Positions 7,705-16,286 of a stretch of DNA of 64,000 nucleotides are shown piece after piece (the first letter of the stretch is position 1; each line of letters begins with the position of its first letter). The stretch is from NCBI GenBank assembly GCA_036382775.1, contig DASVHD010000046.1:36870-100869 (forward strand), written 5' to 3'. The translations under genes were made by a program, and so were the position numbers. The notes beneath the pieces are model-generated. The model was not told the origin of the DNA, did no database searches, and worked only from the letters and a program-made list of their open reading frames with translations. The DNA is from a bacterium. GTDB taxonomy: Bacteria > Hydrothermota > Tepidihabitantia > SM23-42 > JAOAFX01.

Positions 7705-8646
7705 ATGAAATGGGTGTGGACGGTCCTGCGGATAGTCATCGGTCTGGCGCTGATCGCGTTTTTGCTGTGGAAGTGCAACCTTGGTCGGATCCTCCAGTAC
7801 GTGCGCAATATGGATATAAGGTATTTGGCGCTGGCGCTGTTGGTTTATCTGGTTTTTATAATCATATCAGCCTGGCGCTGGCAGCTCCTGCTTGAGCATA
7901 AGAAGATCTCCATGCCTTTCTTCAGGACTCTATCAGTTTATTTCATATCCATATTTTTCAGCAATGTATTCCCGACAACCATTGGCGGTGACGTGATGCG
8001 CATCGTATACGGACCGTCAACCAGCCGGACCGAATCGCTGGGTACGGTAATTGTCGACCGCATCCTTGGGTTCATCGGACTGTTTCTATTCGCTCTTGTT
8101 TGGGTGCTGTATGTAATGATATTCCAAGGTCGGGTTGAATTTCTGTCCTTTACGGTGATCGGTCTGGCTGTGCTGCTGCTTCTGACCTATTTTCTTTTTT
8201 CGGAAAAAGTGTACGCATTTTTCACGCCGTGGCTGCAAAAAATAAGGATCTTTCGGCTGGGCGAACGCCTGAGCAATCTCCACCGGATGATGACCGGCTA
8301 TGGCGGCGCGTGGGGGCTTCTTGCCTTCTGCGTGCTCCAGTCCATGGTGATCCAGGCGCTCCTGGCGATCGCGCCGATGTTCGTTCTCCGCAGTCTGGGA
8401 AATTTTCAGACCGGCATCCTGCCTTTTTTCATCTACGTGCCGATCATCAACATCATTTCCATGATCCCGGTTTCTTTGAACGCGCTGGGCGTGCGGGAGA
8501 ACGCTTACGTGATCTTCTTTTCCAGGGTGGGGCTTGACAGCGCGGTTTCGTTCACGATGTCGCTGGTGTCGTTCTTCATGTTCTTTATCCTGACGTTGAT
8601 CGGCGGCATCTGTTTTTTATTCTATCGGAATAAGAAAAAGACCTGA
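7705..8646 (+). CDS. UPF0104/YbhN family integral membrane protein
   Basis: 313 aa, about eight membrane helices. It carries the family pattern SVYFISIFFSNVFPTTIGGD and the MIPVSLNALGVRENA segment near residue 255 seen in YbhN/AglD/LPG-synthase transmembrane domain proteins. Members act as flippases or transferases in lipid or glycan modification. It follows the glycosyltransferase, a pairing common for lipid-linked sugar systems. The exact substrate is unknown. Confidence 0.82.
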   Translation: MKWVWTVLRIVIGLALIAFLLWKCNLGRILQYVRNMDIRYLALALLVYLVFIIISAWRWQLLLEHKKISMPFFRTLSVYFISIFFSNVFPTTIGGDVMRIVYGPSTSRTESLGTVIVDRILGFIGLFLFALVWVLYVMIFQGRVEFLSFTVIGLAVLLLLTYFLFSEKVYAFFTPWLQKIRIFRLGERLSNLHRMMTGYGGAWGLLAFCVLQSMVIQALLAIAPMFVLRSLGNFQTGILPFFIYVPIINIISMIPVSLNALGVRENAYVIFFSRVGLDSAVSFTMSLVSFFMFFILTLIGGICFLFYRNKKKT

Positions 8647-8656
8647 TGGGGGTGCC

Positions 8657-9952
8657 ATGAGAGTGTGCATGATAGGGACGGGCTACGTGGGCTTGGTGAC
8701 CGGCGCTTGTTTCGCGGATATCGGCCATAACGTCATATGCGTCGACAACGATGCCCGGAAGATCGAGGTTTTGAAAAAAGGCGGGATACCGATCTATGAA
8801 CCGGGACTCGAAGAACTGGTAAAAAAGAATGTTAAAGCCGGCCGGTTGAAATTTTCAAACTCGATCGCCGAAGGCGTCAACGAATCGGAGATCTTGTTCA
8901 TTGCGGTCGGCACGCCGCCCAAGGAAAACGGCGAACCGGATCTTTCCAGCGTGGAGCAGGTCGCGATGGAGATCGGTGCCGCCATGAAGGATTACCGCGT
9001 GATCGTTGAAAAAAGCACGGTCCCGGTCCAAACCGGGAAATGGGTGCGGACAGTAGTGGAGCGGTTCAGCAAAAACGCGAAGGAATTCGATGTGGCGTCC
9101 AACCCCGAGTTCTTGAGAGAGGGTTCAGCGATAAGTGATTTCTCAAACCCCGACCGTATCGTGCTGGGCGTGGAAAGCGAACGGGCAAAGGAAAAACTGC
9201 TCGAACTTTACAAACCGATAAACGCGCCCAAGATCGTCACCGATATCGCGAGCGCCGAGCTCATCAAGCACGCATCGAACTCGTTTCTTTCCACGAAAAT
9301 CTCATTTATCAACGCCGTGTCGGTGATTTGCGAGCGTTCCGGCGCGGATGTCCTTAAGGTCGCCGAGGGCATGGGCCTGGACAAGAGGATCGGCCGGGAT
9401 TTCCTGAACGCGGGGCTCGGGTTCGGCGGTTTCTGCTTTCCCAAAGATCTAAAAGCGTTCATCGGGATCTCGTCCAGACTGGGATACGACTTCCGGCTGC
9501 TCAAAGAAGTAGAGAACGTCAACGAGGAGCAAATGCTCAGGGCGGTTAAGCGGCTGGAGGACATGCTGTGGAACCTGAAGGATAAGAAGATCGGCGTGCT
9601 GGGACTGGCGTTCAAGCCGAACACTGATGACATGCGCTTCGCACCGTCGATCACGATCATCGGCGAACTGCAAAAACAGGGCGCCATGGTCAAGGGTTAT
9701 GACCCGGTGTCGATGGAGCGGGCGAAGGAGATCATGCCGGATATCGAATATTGCCGGAATGCGTACGAGGTCGCCCAGGGTGTTGACGCGATAATCCTGG
9801 TGACCGAGTGGGACGAATTCCGATCGGACAAGCTCGACATGAAAAAAGTATTGGTTTCCATGCGGCAGCCGGTCCTGCTGGACGGCAGGAACCTGTATGA
9901 TCCACTGGCCATGAAAAAACTTGGGTTCCTCTACGCGGGGATCGGGCGATGA
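8657..9952 (+). CDS. ugd: UDP-glucose 6-dehydrogenase
   Basis: 431 aa; oxidises UDP-glucose to UDP-glucuronate with NAD+. The N-terminal Rossmann motif is MIGTGYVGLVTGACFADIGH. The catalytic Cys lies in GFGGFCFPKD near residue 258 (the family usually has GGSCFPKD; Phe replaces the Ser). EKSTVPVQTG and PEFLREGSA are also family marks. The start has GGGGGTGCC upstream. It overlaps uxs by 4 bp, so the two products act in sequence. Confidence 0.95.
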   Translation: MRVCMIGTGYVGLVTGACFADIGHNVICVDNDARKIEVLKKGGIPIYEPGLEELVKKNVKAGRLKFSNSIAEGVNESEILFIAVGTPPKENGEPDLSSVEQVAMEIGAAMKDYRVIVEKSTVPVQTGKWVRTVVERFSKNAKEFDVASNPEFLREGSAISDFSNPDRIVLGVESERAKEKLLELYKPINAPKIVTDIASAELIKHASNSFLSTKISFINAVSVICERSGADVLKVAEGMGLDKRIGRDFLNAGLGFGGFCFPKDLKAFIGISSRLGYDFRLLKEVENVNEEQMLRAVKRLEDMLWNLKDKKIGVLGLAFKPNTDDMRFAPSITIIGELQKQGAMVKGYDPVSMERAKEIMPDIEYCRNAYEVAQGVDAIILVTEWDEFRSDKLDMKKVLVSMRQPVLLDGRNLYDPLAMKKLGFLYAGIGR

Positions 9953-10878
9953 GGGTGGTCATAACGGGCGGCGCCGGATTTATCGGATCGCACCTGACCG
10001 ATCATTACCTGGCGCACGGCCACGAGGTCATCACAGTGGACAACTTGATCACGGGCCGTAAGGAGAATATCGCTCACCACGCGCGCGCGGCGCGGTTCGA
10101 ATTCATCCGTCACGATATCAGCCGGCCATTTAACATCAAGGGACGGGTAGATCTAATACTCCAGTTCGCCTCGCCGGCCAGCCCGTTCGATTATCTTAAA
10201 TACCCGATCGAAACGATGAAGACCGCTTCGTTCGGCACCTACAACATGCTCGAACTGGCGCGGCAAAAAAAGGCCAAGTTCCTGCTGGCTTCCACCAGCG
10301 AGGTCTATGGCGATCCTGAGGTTCACCCGCAGCGCGAGGAATACTGGGGCAACGTGAATTCAGTCGGACCACGGGCAGTTTACGACGAAGGCAAGAGGTT
10401 CGCGGAGGCGATGACAGTCGCGTACCACTCCAGGTACGGCCTCAGAGTGAACATCGTGCGTATCTTCAACACCTACGGCGAGCGGATGCGAGAAGGCGAC
10501 GGCCGGGTCATCCCGGCGTTCATCTGTGCGGCCCTGCGCGGCCAGCCTATGCCTATTTTTGGTACGGGCAAGCAGACGCGGAGCTTCTGTTACGTAAACG
10601 ACCTGGTCGACGGGATCGCGCGCCTTGCCCGTTGCGGTTATTTCATGCCGGTCAATCTCGGAAACCCTGGTGAATACACCATGCTCGAACTTGCCCGCAT
10701 GGTCAAGAGACTGACGAAGAGCAAAAGTATGCTGAAGTTTCATCCCCTGCCTCAGGACGACCCGAGGAAGCGGAAACCGAATATCTCAAGGGCGCGGAAA
10801 CTGCTGGGCTGGCAGCCCATGGTGGGACTGGAAAAAGGTTTGAAAAAGACCATCAAGTGGTTTGGGGATGAAATATGA
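9949..10878 (+). CDS. uxs: UDP-glucuronate decarboxylase (UDP-xylose synthase)
   Basis: 309-aa short-chain dehydrogenase. GGAGFIGSHL binds NAD; STSEVYGDP, YDEGKR (catalytic Tyr and Lys) and RIFNTYGERM match UDP-xylose synthases, and LQFASPASPFDYLKYPIET is typical of that group and not of epimerases. Makes UDP-xylose from the product of Ugd, translated from an ATGA overlap. The gene symbol follows the enzyme name used in bacteria and eukaryotes. Confidence 0.9.
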   Translation: MRVVITGGAGFIGSHLTDHYLAHGHEVITVDNLITGRKENIAHHARAARFEFIRHDISRPFNIKGRVDLILQFASPASPFDYLKYPIETMKTASFGTYNMLELARQKKAKFLLASTSEVYGDPEVHPQREEYWGNVNSVGPRAVYDEGKRFAEAMTVAYHSRYGLRVNIVRIFNTYGERMREGDGRVIPAFICAALRGQPMPIFGTGKQTRSFCYVNDLVDGIARLARCGYFMPVNLGNPGEYTMLELARMVKRLTKSKSMLKFHPLPQDDPRKRKPNISRARKLLGWQPMVGLEKGLKKTIKWFGDEI

Positions 10879-11711
10879 TCGAGTGGCTGAGACAACACGG
10901 ACTGAGGATCGCTTTTATACTGGCACTCGGAGTGTGCTTTTATATTCTACTCCGGGGGCTGATCCCCCGTCTGGTCAAACGCACGGTGGTCCTGTCCATG
11001 AAGGACAAGCCGGGTGTCGAAGCGGAGAAAAGGATCCGTACGATCGGTCGCGTGCTGAACAACACACTGGGCGTCATCATCATACTGATCGTGCTATTCA
11101 CGATCGGCGCCGAGACCGGTATAAACATCGGACCAGCGCTTGCCAGCCTGGGGATCATCGGCATTGCCGTCGGTTTCGGCGCGCAGAGCTTGATCAAAGA
11201 CCTGATCAACGGATTTTTCATCCTGCTGGAAAACCAGTACGGCGTTGGCGATGTCGTTAAAATAGTGGATATCGCGGGTCAGGTCGAGGAGATCAATCTG
11301 CGCCGGACTGTCCTGCGAGACATGGACGGTATTGTCCATATTGTCCCTAACGGGACCATTAATGTTGTCAGCAACTTTACCAAAGAGTTTTCTCGGGTCA
11401 ACATGAATATCACCGTTGCTTACAAGGAGGATATTGATGCCGTGATCGCGGTCGTGAACCGGGTGTGTACGGAACTCGCCGCGGATCCCCAGTGGGGCGC
11501 GAAGATCATCAAGACGCCCCAGGTACTGCGTGTCGATTCCCTGGGTGCTTCCGGAGTAGAAATAAAGATCTGGGGTGAGACCCTGCCGATCCTGCAATGG
11601 CAGGTCATGGGCGAGCTTCGGAAAAGAATAAAGAAGGAATTCGACCGGAAAGGAATTGAGATCCCGTACCCGCACATGAAAGTCCATTTGGAAAACCCGC
11701 CAAAGGATTAA
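10875..11711 (+). CDS. MscS-family mechanosensitive channel
   Basis: 278 aa. A short set of N-terminal helices is followed by the pore-lining TM3-like segment with the Gly/Ala pattern ASLGIIGIAVGFGAQSLIKD, then the beta domain (QYGVGDVVKI, MDGIVHIVPNG) and a C-terminal alpha/beta domain. It relieves osmotic downshock by releasing solutes. ATGA overlap with uxs places it in the same transcript. Closer to the YnaI/YbdG-style short members than to MscK. Confidence 0.9.
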   Translation: MIEWLRQHGLRIAFILALGVCFYILLRGLIPRLVKRTVVLSMKDKPGVEAEKRIRTIGRVLNNTLGVIIILIVLFTIGAETGINIGPALASLGIIGIAVGFGAQSLIKDLINGFFILLENQYGVGDVVKIVDIAGQVEEINLRRTVLRDMDGIVHIVPNGTINVVSNFTKEFSRVNMNITVAYKEDIDAVIAVVNRVCTELAADPQWGAKIIKTPQVLRVDSLGASGVEIKIWGETLPILQWQVMGELRKRIKKEFDRKGIEIPYPHMKVHLENPPKD

Positions 11712-11950
11712 AGCTCTCAATCCCTGTTCTTTCATCACCGTAATCTTGTTCTTTTCTCATCACTGTAATCTATGCTTCTGTGCATCACTGCGTTGAAGTA
11801 TACGTCCCATTTTTCATTAAAGAAGTTACAGAAAATGGGGCGTTGAAGTACACGTCTTACATTGTGATATCGTGAAAATGACATACTGGTTATCCCGTTC
11901 AGGGACCATTTATCATTATAGAATTCAAAAAAAATGGGGCAATCGAGCAG
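11712..11950. repeat. Repeat-rich intergenic region
   Basis: This gap (to 12058) holds no gene. It has two ATCAC(C/T)GTAATC words near 11735-11770; a 17-bp direct repeat (GCGTTGAAGTAYACGTC at 11790-11806 and 11840-11856, period 50) flanking a CCATTTT/AAAATGG hairpin; and a third degenerate hairpin copy near 11896-11949. The first hairpin copy matches 7638-7696. An open frame on the minus strand here shows internal repetition only because the DNA repeats. Confidence 0.8.
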
Positions 11951-11961
11951 TATGTTGGCTA

Positions 11962-11989
11962 TTGACGGGAATAAATTCTCAATTATAAT
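11962..11989 (+). promoter_or_regulatory. Promoter of SBP-TonB lipoprotein gene
   Basis: TTGACG (11962-11967), 16-bp spacer, TATAAT (11984-11989). About 65 bases of leader follow, ending in AAAGGAGGTTTC before the ATG, so this mRNA has a normal SD start. Confidence 0.78.
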
Positions 11990-12058
11990 GTATAATAAAT
12001 AGCGGACAGCTAATAGCATATGGCTAATAGCAAAAAATACACCACCAAAGGAGGTTTC

Positions 12059-14092
12059 ATGAAGAAATTATTTTTCATTCTGATCAGCGCGGCACTTATC
12101 ATCGCGGGATGTGCGCAGAAGACCGAGCCCCTTACGGGTGAACCGGGTGGCAAGCTCGTGATCGGCACCACCGAGTTCCCCGAAGAACTCTCGCCTTTGT
12201 CGCCCTCAGTTTTCAGTTCCAATGATATTCTGGACCTTTTATATATGCACCTTCACCGCATTGATCCTGAGACCGGTAAAATGAAACCGGAACTCGCTTC
12301 GTCCTGGGAATTTTCCGAGGACCTGTCTTCGATCACCTATTACCTGCGCACTGACGTCAAGTGGTGGGATGGCGAACCCGTAACGGCCGAGGACGTTCTG
12401 TATACCTACGAAAGAATGACTGATCCTGATTTCGGCTACTCCGATATCGCCCGGATAAGGTTCATAAAAAAAGCTGAACTAATTGGCACCCATGCGATCC
12501 GTTTCACTTTCGACCGCGTGTACGCCGACCTGCTGACCGATTCCGATATCATGCCTGTGCCCAAACACGTGTATGAAAAACTCAAGGCCGATTTCGGAAA
12601 AAAGCCGATCGGCAATGGTCCGTACAAAGTCAAGGAGTTCAACGCCGGCAGTTCGTTGATCATGGTCGCGAACGAGGGGTACTACCGGGGCAAGCCGCCG
12701 CTTGATGAGATCGACCTGATCAATTTCACAAACCCGGATTCCATGATCGCGGCATTTTCGCAGGGCAGCCTGGACTTGATACTTGATATCGCGCCGACCG
12801 CGGCTAAGTCCCTGAGTGCCAACAAGAACGTGACCGTGGATTCCCGGCCCGGCAACAGTTACACGTACGTCGGCTGGAATCTCAACAACGAAGACCTGAA
12901 GGACAAGGATGTGAGAAAGGCGATCAGCATGGCGATAAACCGGTCCAAGATCCTCAATGATATCTTTGCGGGTATGGGTACGCTTTCGCTGGGGCCTTTA
13001 CCGCCGACATCATGGGGATACAGCGAAGACATCGCGCCCGTCGAGTACAATCCCGCGAAGGCCAAGGAGATCCTAAGGCAGAAGGGATACGGCGACAAGA
13101 ACAAAAATGGATATCTGGAAAAGAACAACCAGGAGTTCACTCTCAACATCATTACCAATATCGAAAACCCGGACCGCGTGGCTATCCTGGGTAATATCGT
13201 GAACGACCTTAAAAGTTTGGGCATCAAAGTGAATGCGCGTGATCTTGACGCCGCCGCGTTCATCCAGTCCCTCGTGAGCAGGAATTTTGACGGATTTGTC
13301 ATGGGTTGGAGCGTCGGTGAAAAGATCGATCCGACCGCGTACTGGTATTCAGAACCGGCCAGGGGCAAGTTCAATTTCATATCATACAAAAACCGCACGG
13401 CCGATTCGCTTATCGATGAAGGCGTAACCATGCTGAACCGCAAGAAGGCCAAGGAAACATGGGGTCAATTCCAGAAGATAGTGTACGAGGACCAACCTTA
13501 CACGTTCCTGATCGTGCCCAATCGGATCTCGGCAAGTTATCTGCGGGTTAAAGGCGCGGGTGAAGGCATCCAGCTGGCGAGCGTCTATTCTTATTGGATA
13601 CCCGAAGCAGAACGCAGGGTGGCGGTCGCTTATGTACCGCCGAAGAAGCCAGAGGTCGTGACGCCCGCGGTCCCTGAAAAGGCCGAGAAGCTGCCAGAGA
13701 TAAAACCCAAGACGGTCCTGGCCCCGGAGAAACTGCTGGAAGCCGCCGCGAAGAAAGAAACCACAGCCGTTGCCGTGACAACCCCGCCGGTTGCGCCGCC
13801 TGTCATTCCGCCAAAAGCATCGGTTATTACCAGACCTATTCCTAAGAAACAGACATCGCCCAAGTATCCGGAATCAGCCCGTGCACTGGGTGCGACCGGA
13901 CGGGTGGTCGTGAGGGTGATCGTGGGTATTGACGGCAAGGTCAAAAACGTGATTATTTTATCAAGTTTCGGCAACCCCGCGTGTGAGGAAGCAGCTCTGG
14001 CTGCCGCGAAAAAGTGGGAGTTTGAGCCGGCTACAAAAGACGGCGTGCCGTTCGAGCAGAACACGGCGATCCCGTTCGATTTCAAACCATAG
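12059..14092 (+). CDS. Peptide-binding (SBP family 5) lipoprotein fused to TonB C-terminal domain
   Basis: 677 aa. A lipoprotein signal (MKKLFFILISAALIIAGC) precedes an extracytoplasmic solute-binding domain of the DppA/OppA type (about 35-520: LASSWEFSEDLSSITYYLR, RKAISMAINR, LNNEDLKDKDVR). A Pro/Ala/Lys-rich linker follows, then a TonB C-terminal domain (about 600-677: SPKYPESARALGATGRVVVR, GKVKNVIILSS, AALAAAKKWEFEPA). The ATG at 12059 is chosen for its strong SD and signal peptide. No permease or ATPase genes of an ABC transporter are nearby. One uninterrupted frame, so the fusion is real in this sequence. How an apparently lipid-anchored binding protein uses a TonB domain is unknown. Confidence 0.9.
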   Translation: MKKLFFILISAALIIAGCAQKTEPLTGEPGGKLVIGTTEFPEELSPLSPSVFSSNDILDLLYMHLHRIDPETGKMKPELASSWEFSEDLSSITYYLRTDVKWWDGEPVTAEDVLYTYERMTDPDFGYSDIARIRFIKKAELIGTHAIRFTFDRVYADLLTDSDIMPVPKHVYEKLKADFGKKPIGNGPYKVKEFNAGSSLIMVANEGYYRGKPPLDEIDLINFTNPDSMIAAFSQGSLDLILDIAPTAAKSLSANKNVTVDSRPGNSYTYVGWNLNNEDLKDKDVRKAISMAINRSKILNDIFAGMGTLSLGPLPPTSWGYSEDIAPVEYNPAKAKEILRQKGYGDKNKNGYLEKNNQEFTLNIITNIENPDRVAILGNIVNDLKSLGIKVNARDLDAAAFIQSLVSRNFDGFVMGWSVGEKIDPTAYWYSEPARGKFNFISYKNRTADSLIDEGVTMLNRKKAKETWGQFQKIVYEDQPYTFLIVPNRISASYLRVKGAGEGIQLASVYSYWIPEAERRVAVAYVPPKKPEVVTPAVPEKAEKLPEIKPKTVLAPEKLLEAAAKKETTAVAVTTPPVAPPVIPPKASVITRPIPKKQTSPKYPESARALGATGRVVVRVIVGIDGKVKNVIILSSFGNPACEEAALAAAKKWEFEPATKDGVPFEQNTAIPFDFKP

Positions 14093-14119
14093 AGCCGGCG
14101 TTAAAAGCATGGTCCATAC

Positions 14120-14149
14120 AAGGGGGAAAGCCCGGTCGGTTTCCCCCTT
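14120..14149 (+). terminator. Hairpin after the SBP-TonB gene
   Basis: AAGGGGGAAA and TTTCCCCCTT form a perfect 10-bp stem with a 10-base loop, 28 bp after the stop codon. No U-run follows, and its last bases merge with the next -35 box, so terminator activity is likely but not textbook. Confidence 0.6.
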
Positions 14150-14175
14150 GACAATTTATGGAATATCAATATAAT
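14148..14175 (+). promoter_or_regulatory. Promoter of the FlgD-tailed protein gene
   Basis: TTGACA (14148-14153), 16-bp spacer, TATAAT (14170-14175). An ATG follows at 14181, but the gene start at 14233 has its own SD (AAGGAGG). Confidence 0.8.
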
Positions 14176-14232
14176 CTAACATGAAGAGCAATAAAGGATG
14201 GTCGATCATGATAGGATCTATCAAGGAGGTCC

Positions 14233-15327
14233 ATGAAACATATAACCGTGATACTCTTTCTTATATGTTGTTTATTCGGTGAATGGCAGCAAACTGAAGA
14301 AATAGTCCTACCAAAGGGCATACAAATAAACGATATCGCGATCAGCAAGGAAGGCGAGATCTGGCTGCTTTCGTCGGCTACGATATTAAAGCTTGAGCCA
14401 TCGTCTAAAACACCTTTGATAATAAGCGGGATCTCGGGTGCTAGACTATTCGCGATCGGTGACGCCACGGTCTATCTGGTAAGGGACAATAACCGCCTGG
14501 CGCTATTTGACATCAATAAGGGAACCGACGAGGAATCCGAAGCCATATTCGCCGCACCGAGCAAGTTAAAGGTCGTGTCCGCGGCAGGCCAGAATTCCCT
14601 GATCGCACTGGAAGCAGGGCGCTTGACATTCTGGGAAAATGGGAAAATGGTGGGCGCGATCCCCGCGGATGCGCAAAAGTTCGCCACGGTACCGCTGGCT
14701 GATTATGCCGAATCATCAATACCGCTGTACACGCTTAAGGATAACCGTGTCTACGCGTGGACCGGCGGGGCGTTCCAGCACGCAGAAAACTACCGGAACC
14801 GGGTCGTCTATAGTTCGTCCGGCACGATCCTCGATATAACTGCGGACAAGAGCGGCAAGCTTTATATGCTTTTCGCTGATTCCATCGTCGTGCTCAACAG
14901 CGAAGGCAAGTATACCGGCAAGGTTCAGACACCGGGAATGCCATCTGAGAGCGAATTGATCGCTAATCCAGCAAACCAGAGTCTTGTACTGTTCGACAAA
15001 ACCAACCGGAAACTGGTTATGTTCAACGAGACCAAAAAGGACAACGGCGACCTTATTACTTTGAACAAGAACTCGCCTAACCCGGTCGACAATTACACCG
15101 AGATCGAGTTCACGCTCGGCCGGTCGCTGAACATTACAATGACAGTTTATAATCTTATCGGCGAACCGGTCAGGGTGCTGGCCAAGGGACAGTTCGGTAT
15201 GGGCACGCATCGCGTGCACTGGGATGCGTGCGACCAGAAAGGCAACCTCGTTCCCAACGGCGTTTATTTCTATCGCCTGGAATCGAATAAGGGCGTCGCG
15301 ATAAAGCAGCTGGTCGTGCTAAGATAG
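14233..15327 (+). CDS. Secreted beta-propeller-like protein with FlgD/T9SS-type tail
   Basis: 364 aa with a signal peptide (KHITVILFLICCLFGEWQQ). The middle has repeated strand-rich units that read like a propeller (GEIWLLSSATILKLEP, GKLYMLFADSIVVLN). The last 90 residues, from NKNSPNPVDNYTEIEFTLGR through VYNLIGEPVRVL to NGVYFYRLES, are the FlgD Ig-like or T9SS type A tail common on exported proteins of FCB-group bacteria. SD AAGGAGGTCC 2 bases before ATG. Ligand and role unknown. Confidence 0.78.
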   Translation: MKHITVILFLICCLFGEWQQTEEIVLPKGIQINDIAISKEGEIWLLSSATILKLEPSSKTPLIISGISGARLFAIGDATVYLVRDNNRLALFDINKGTDEESEAIFAAPSKLKVVSAAGQNSLIALEAGRLTFWENGKMVGAIPADAQKFATVPLADYAESSIPLYTLKDNRVYAWTGGAFQHAENYRNRVVYSSSGTILDITADKSGKLYMLFADSIVVLNSEGKYTGKVQTPGMPSESELIANPANQSLVLFDKTNRKLVMFNETKKDNGDLITLNKNSPNPVDNYTEIEFTLGRSLNITMTVYNLIGEPVRVLAKGQFGMGTHRVHWDACDQKGNLVPNGVYFYRLESNKGVAIKQLVVLR

Positions 15328-15351
15328 CATACTGGTAAAGACCCGGACTGG

Positions 15352-15744
15352 ATGGCGCGGAGAAACGGTCGGTTGGTGGGGTTGATCCGGGAATCGTTGA
15401 GCATCTTCAACGTGGCGCTAGCGCACCAGAAGCAGGATGTGGTCGAAACGCTGCTGTTAAACTTGATCTACACCGGTCAGGTCGCCACCTGCCTGCCGAA
15501 ACAATCGGTCATCCAGGGCCGGTTTTTTTTCATCCGCCCGCTGTATTTTTTTGACAAGGAGCTGATCAAAAAAATCGCCCGCGCCTGCGGTATACCCGGT
15601 GATGCTAATACCTGTCCGTACAGTCAGGATAACAAGCGGGAGAAAATAAGGCTCTTTCTGCGGGATGTCCAGCGTGATTACCCGGATGTTTATCGCGGGG
15701 TATTCAACGCCCTCTTCAACCTGAATAGAAGTTATCTGCCTTAA
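15352..15744 (+). pseudogene. Truncated TtcA-like tRNA 2-thiocytidine synthetase (C-terminal half)
   Basis: 130 aa that match the second half of TtcA: ALAHQKQDVVETLLLNLIYTG, FFIRPLYFF and NTCPYSQDNKREKIR. The PP-loop SGGxDS ATP site and the CxxC pair that hold the iron-sulfur cluster are missing, so a catalytic protein is unlikely. The frame runs in from the previous stop codon (15325-15327) with no upstream homology, so the 5' half seems deleted. It is convergent with thpR, overlapping by 4 bp. A shortened functional protein is less likely. Confidence 0.72.
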
Positions 15745-16286
15745 GGTGCGAGCGTAAATGTTCGGACCGGGTCGTACTTTGGTCCTTCCGGTCTGAGTGT
15801 CGATTTGAAAAGGGTGATGCGGTCGACCATGAAAGCGTCGGTGTGTAGTTCCTGCTTAAGGATGTCATCGACCGGGCAGAATGTTTTTACCCGGCCAAAA
15901 GTCAGGTGGGGATGGAATTTTTTATCTTCGATCTTGCATCCGAACCGCGCCATGTTCCGGTCCAGGTTTTCTGCGATCGCGATCATCGAGTCGCCGCCCT
16001 GAATAACGCCGGCCCAGAGAACGCGGGGCTGCCGCGGACCGGGGAAACATCCGATTCCTGATACCTGAACCATGAATTGCGGCACCGACGCTACGGTTTC
16101 TGCGATCGCCGGGATGATTTCATCCTTCGCGGCATCAGATATTTCGCCCAGGAACTTCAAGGTAATGTGCAGGTTTTCGTACGCCACCCATTTTATCGAC
16201 ATTCTTTTTGCTTTTCCCGCTTCGATTATCTTGGATACTTTATCCCGGATAATGGCGGGCGTTTCGATGGCGATAAATGCTCTCAT
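15741..16286 (-). CDS. thpR: RNA 2',3'-cyclic phosphodiesterase (LigT/ThpR)
   Basis: 181 aa 2H phosphoesterase. The two HxTx motifs are HITL (near residue 40) and HLTF (near 128). The start MRAFIAIETP is the usual N-terminus of this family. Opens RNA 2',3'-cyclic phosphates to 2'-phosphates in vitro; the biological substrate is unclear. Its ATG overlaps the end of pncC by 4 bp. Confidence 0.92.
   Translation of the reverse strand: MRAFIAIETPAIIRDKVSKIIEAGKAKRMSIKWVAYENLHITLKFLGEISDAAKDEIIPAIAETVASVPQFMVQVSGIGCFPGPRQPRVLWAGVIQGGDSMIAIAENLDRNMARFGCKIEDKKFHPHLTFGRVKTFCPVDDILKQELHTDAFMVDRITLFKSTLRPEGPKYDPVRTFTLAP

Noticed and set aside
11735..12019. 94-codon minus-strand frame with repeated FYNDKW/FFNEKW segments
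   Set aside because: The repeated residues come from the intergenic DNA repeats; there is no start signal or family.
14181..14232. Leaderless start at ATG 14181, 5 bases after a -10 box
   Set aside because: The frame from this ATG does not continue into the secreted protein, and the real start at 14233 has a strong SD and a signal peptide.
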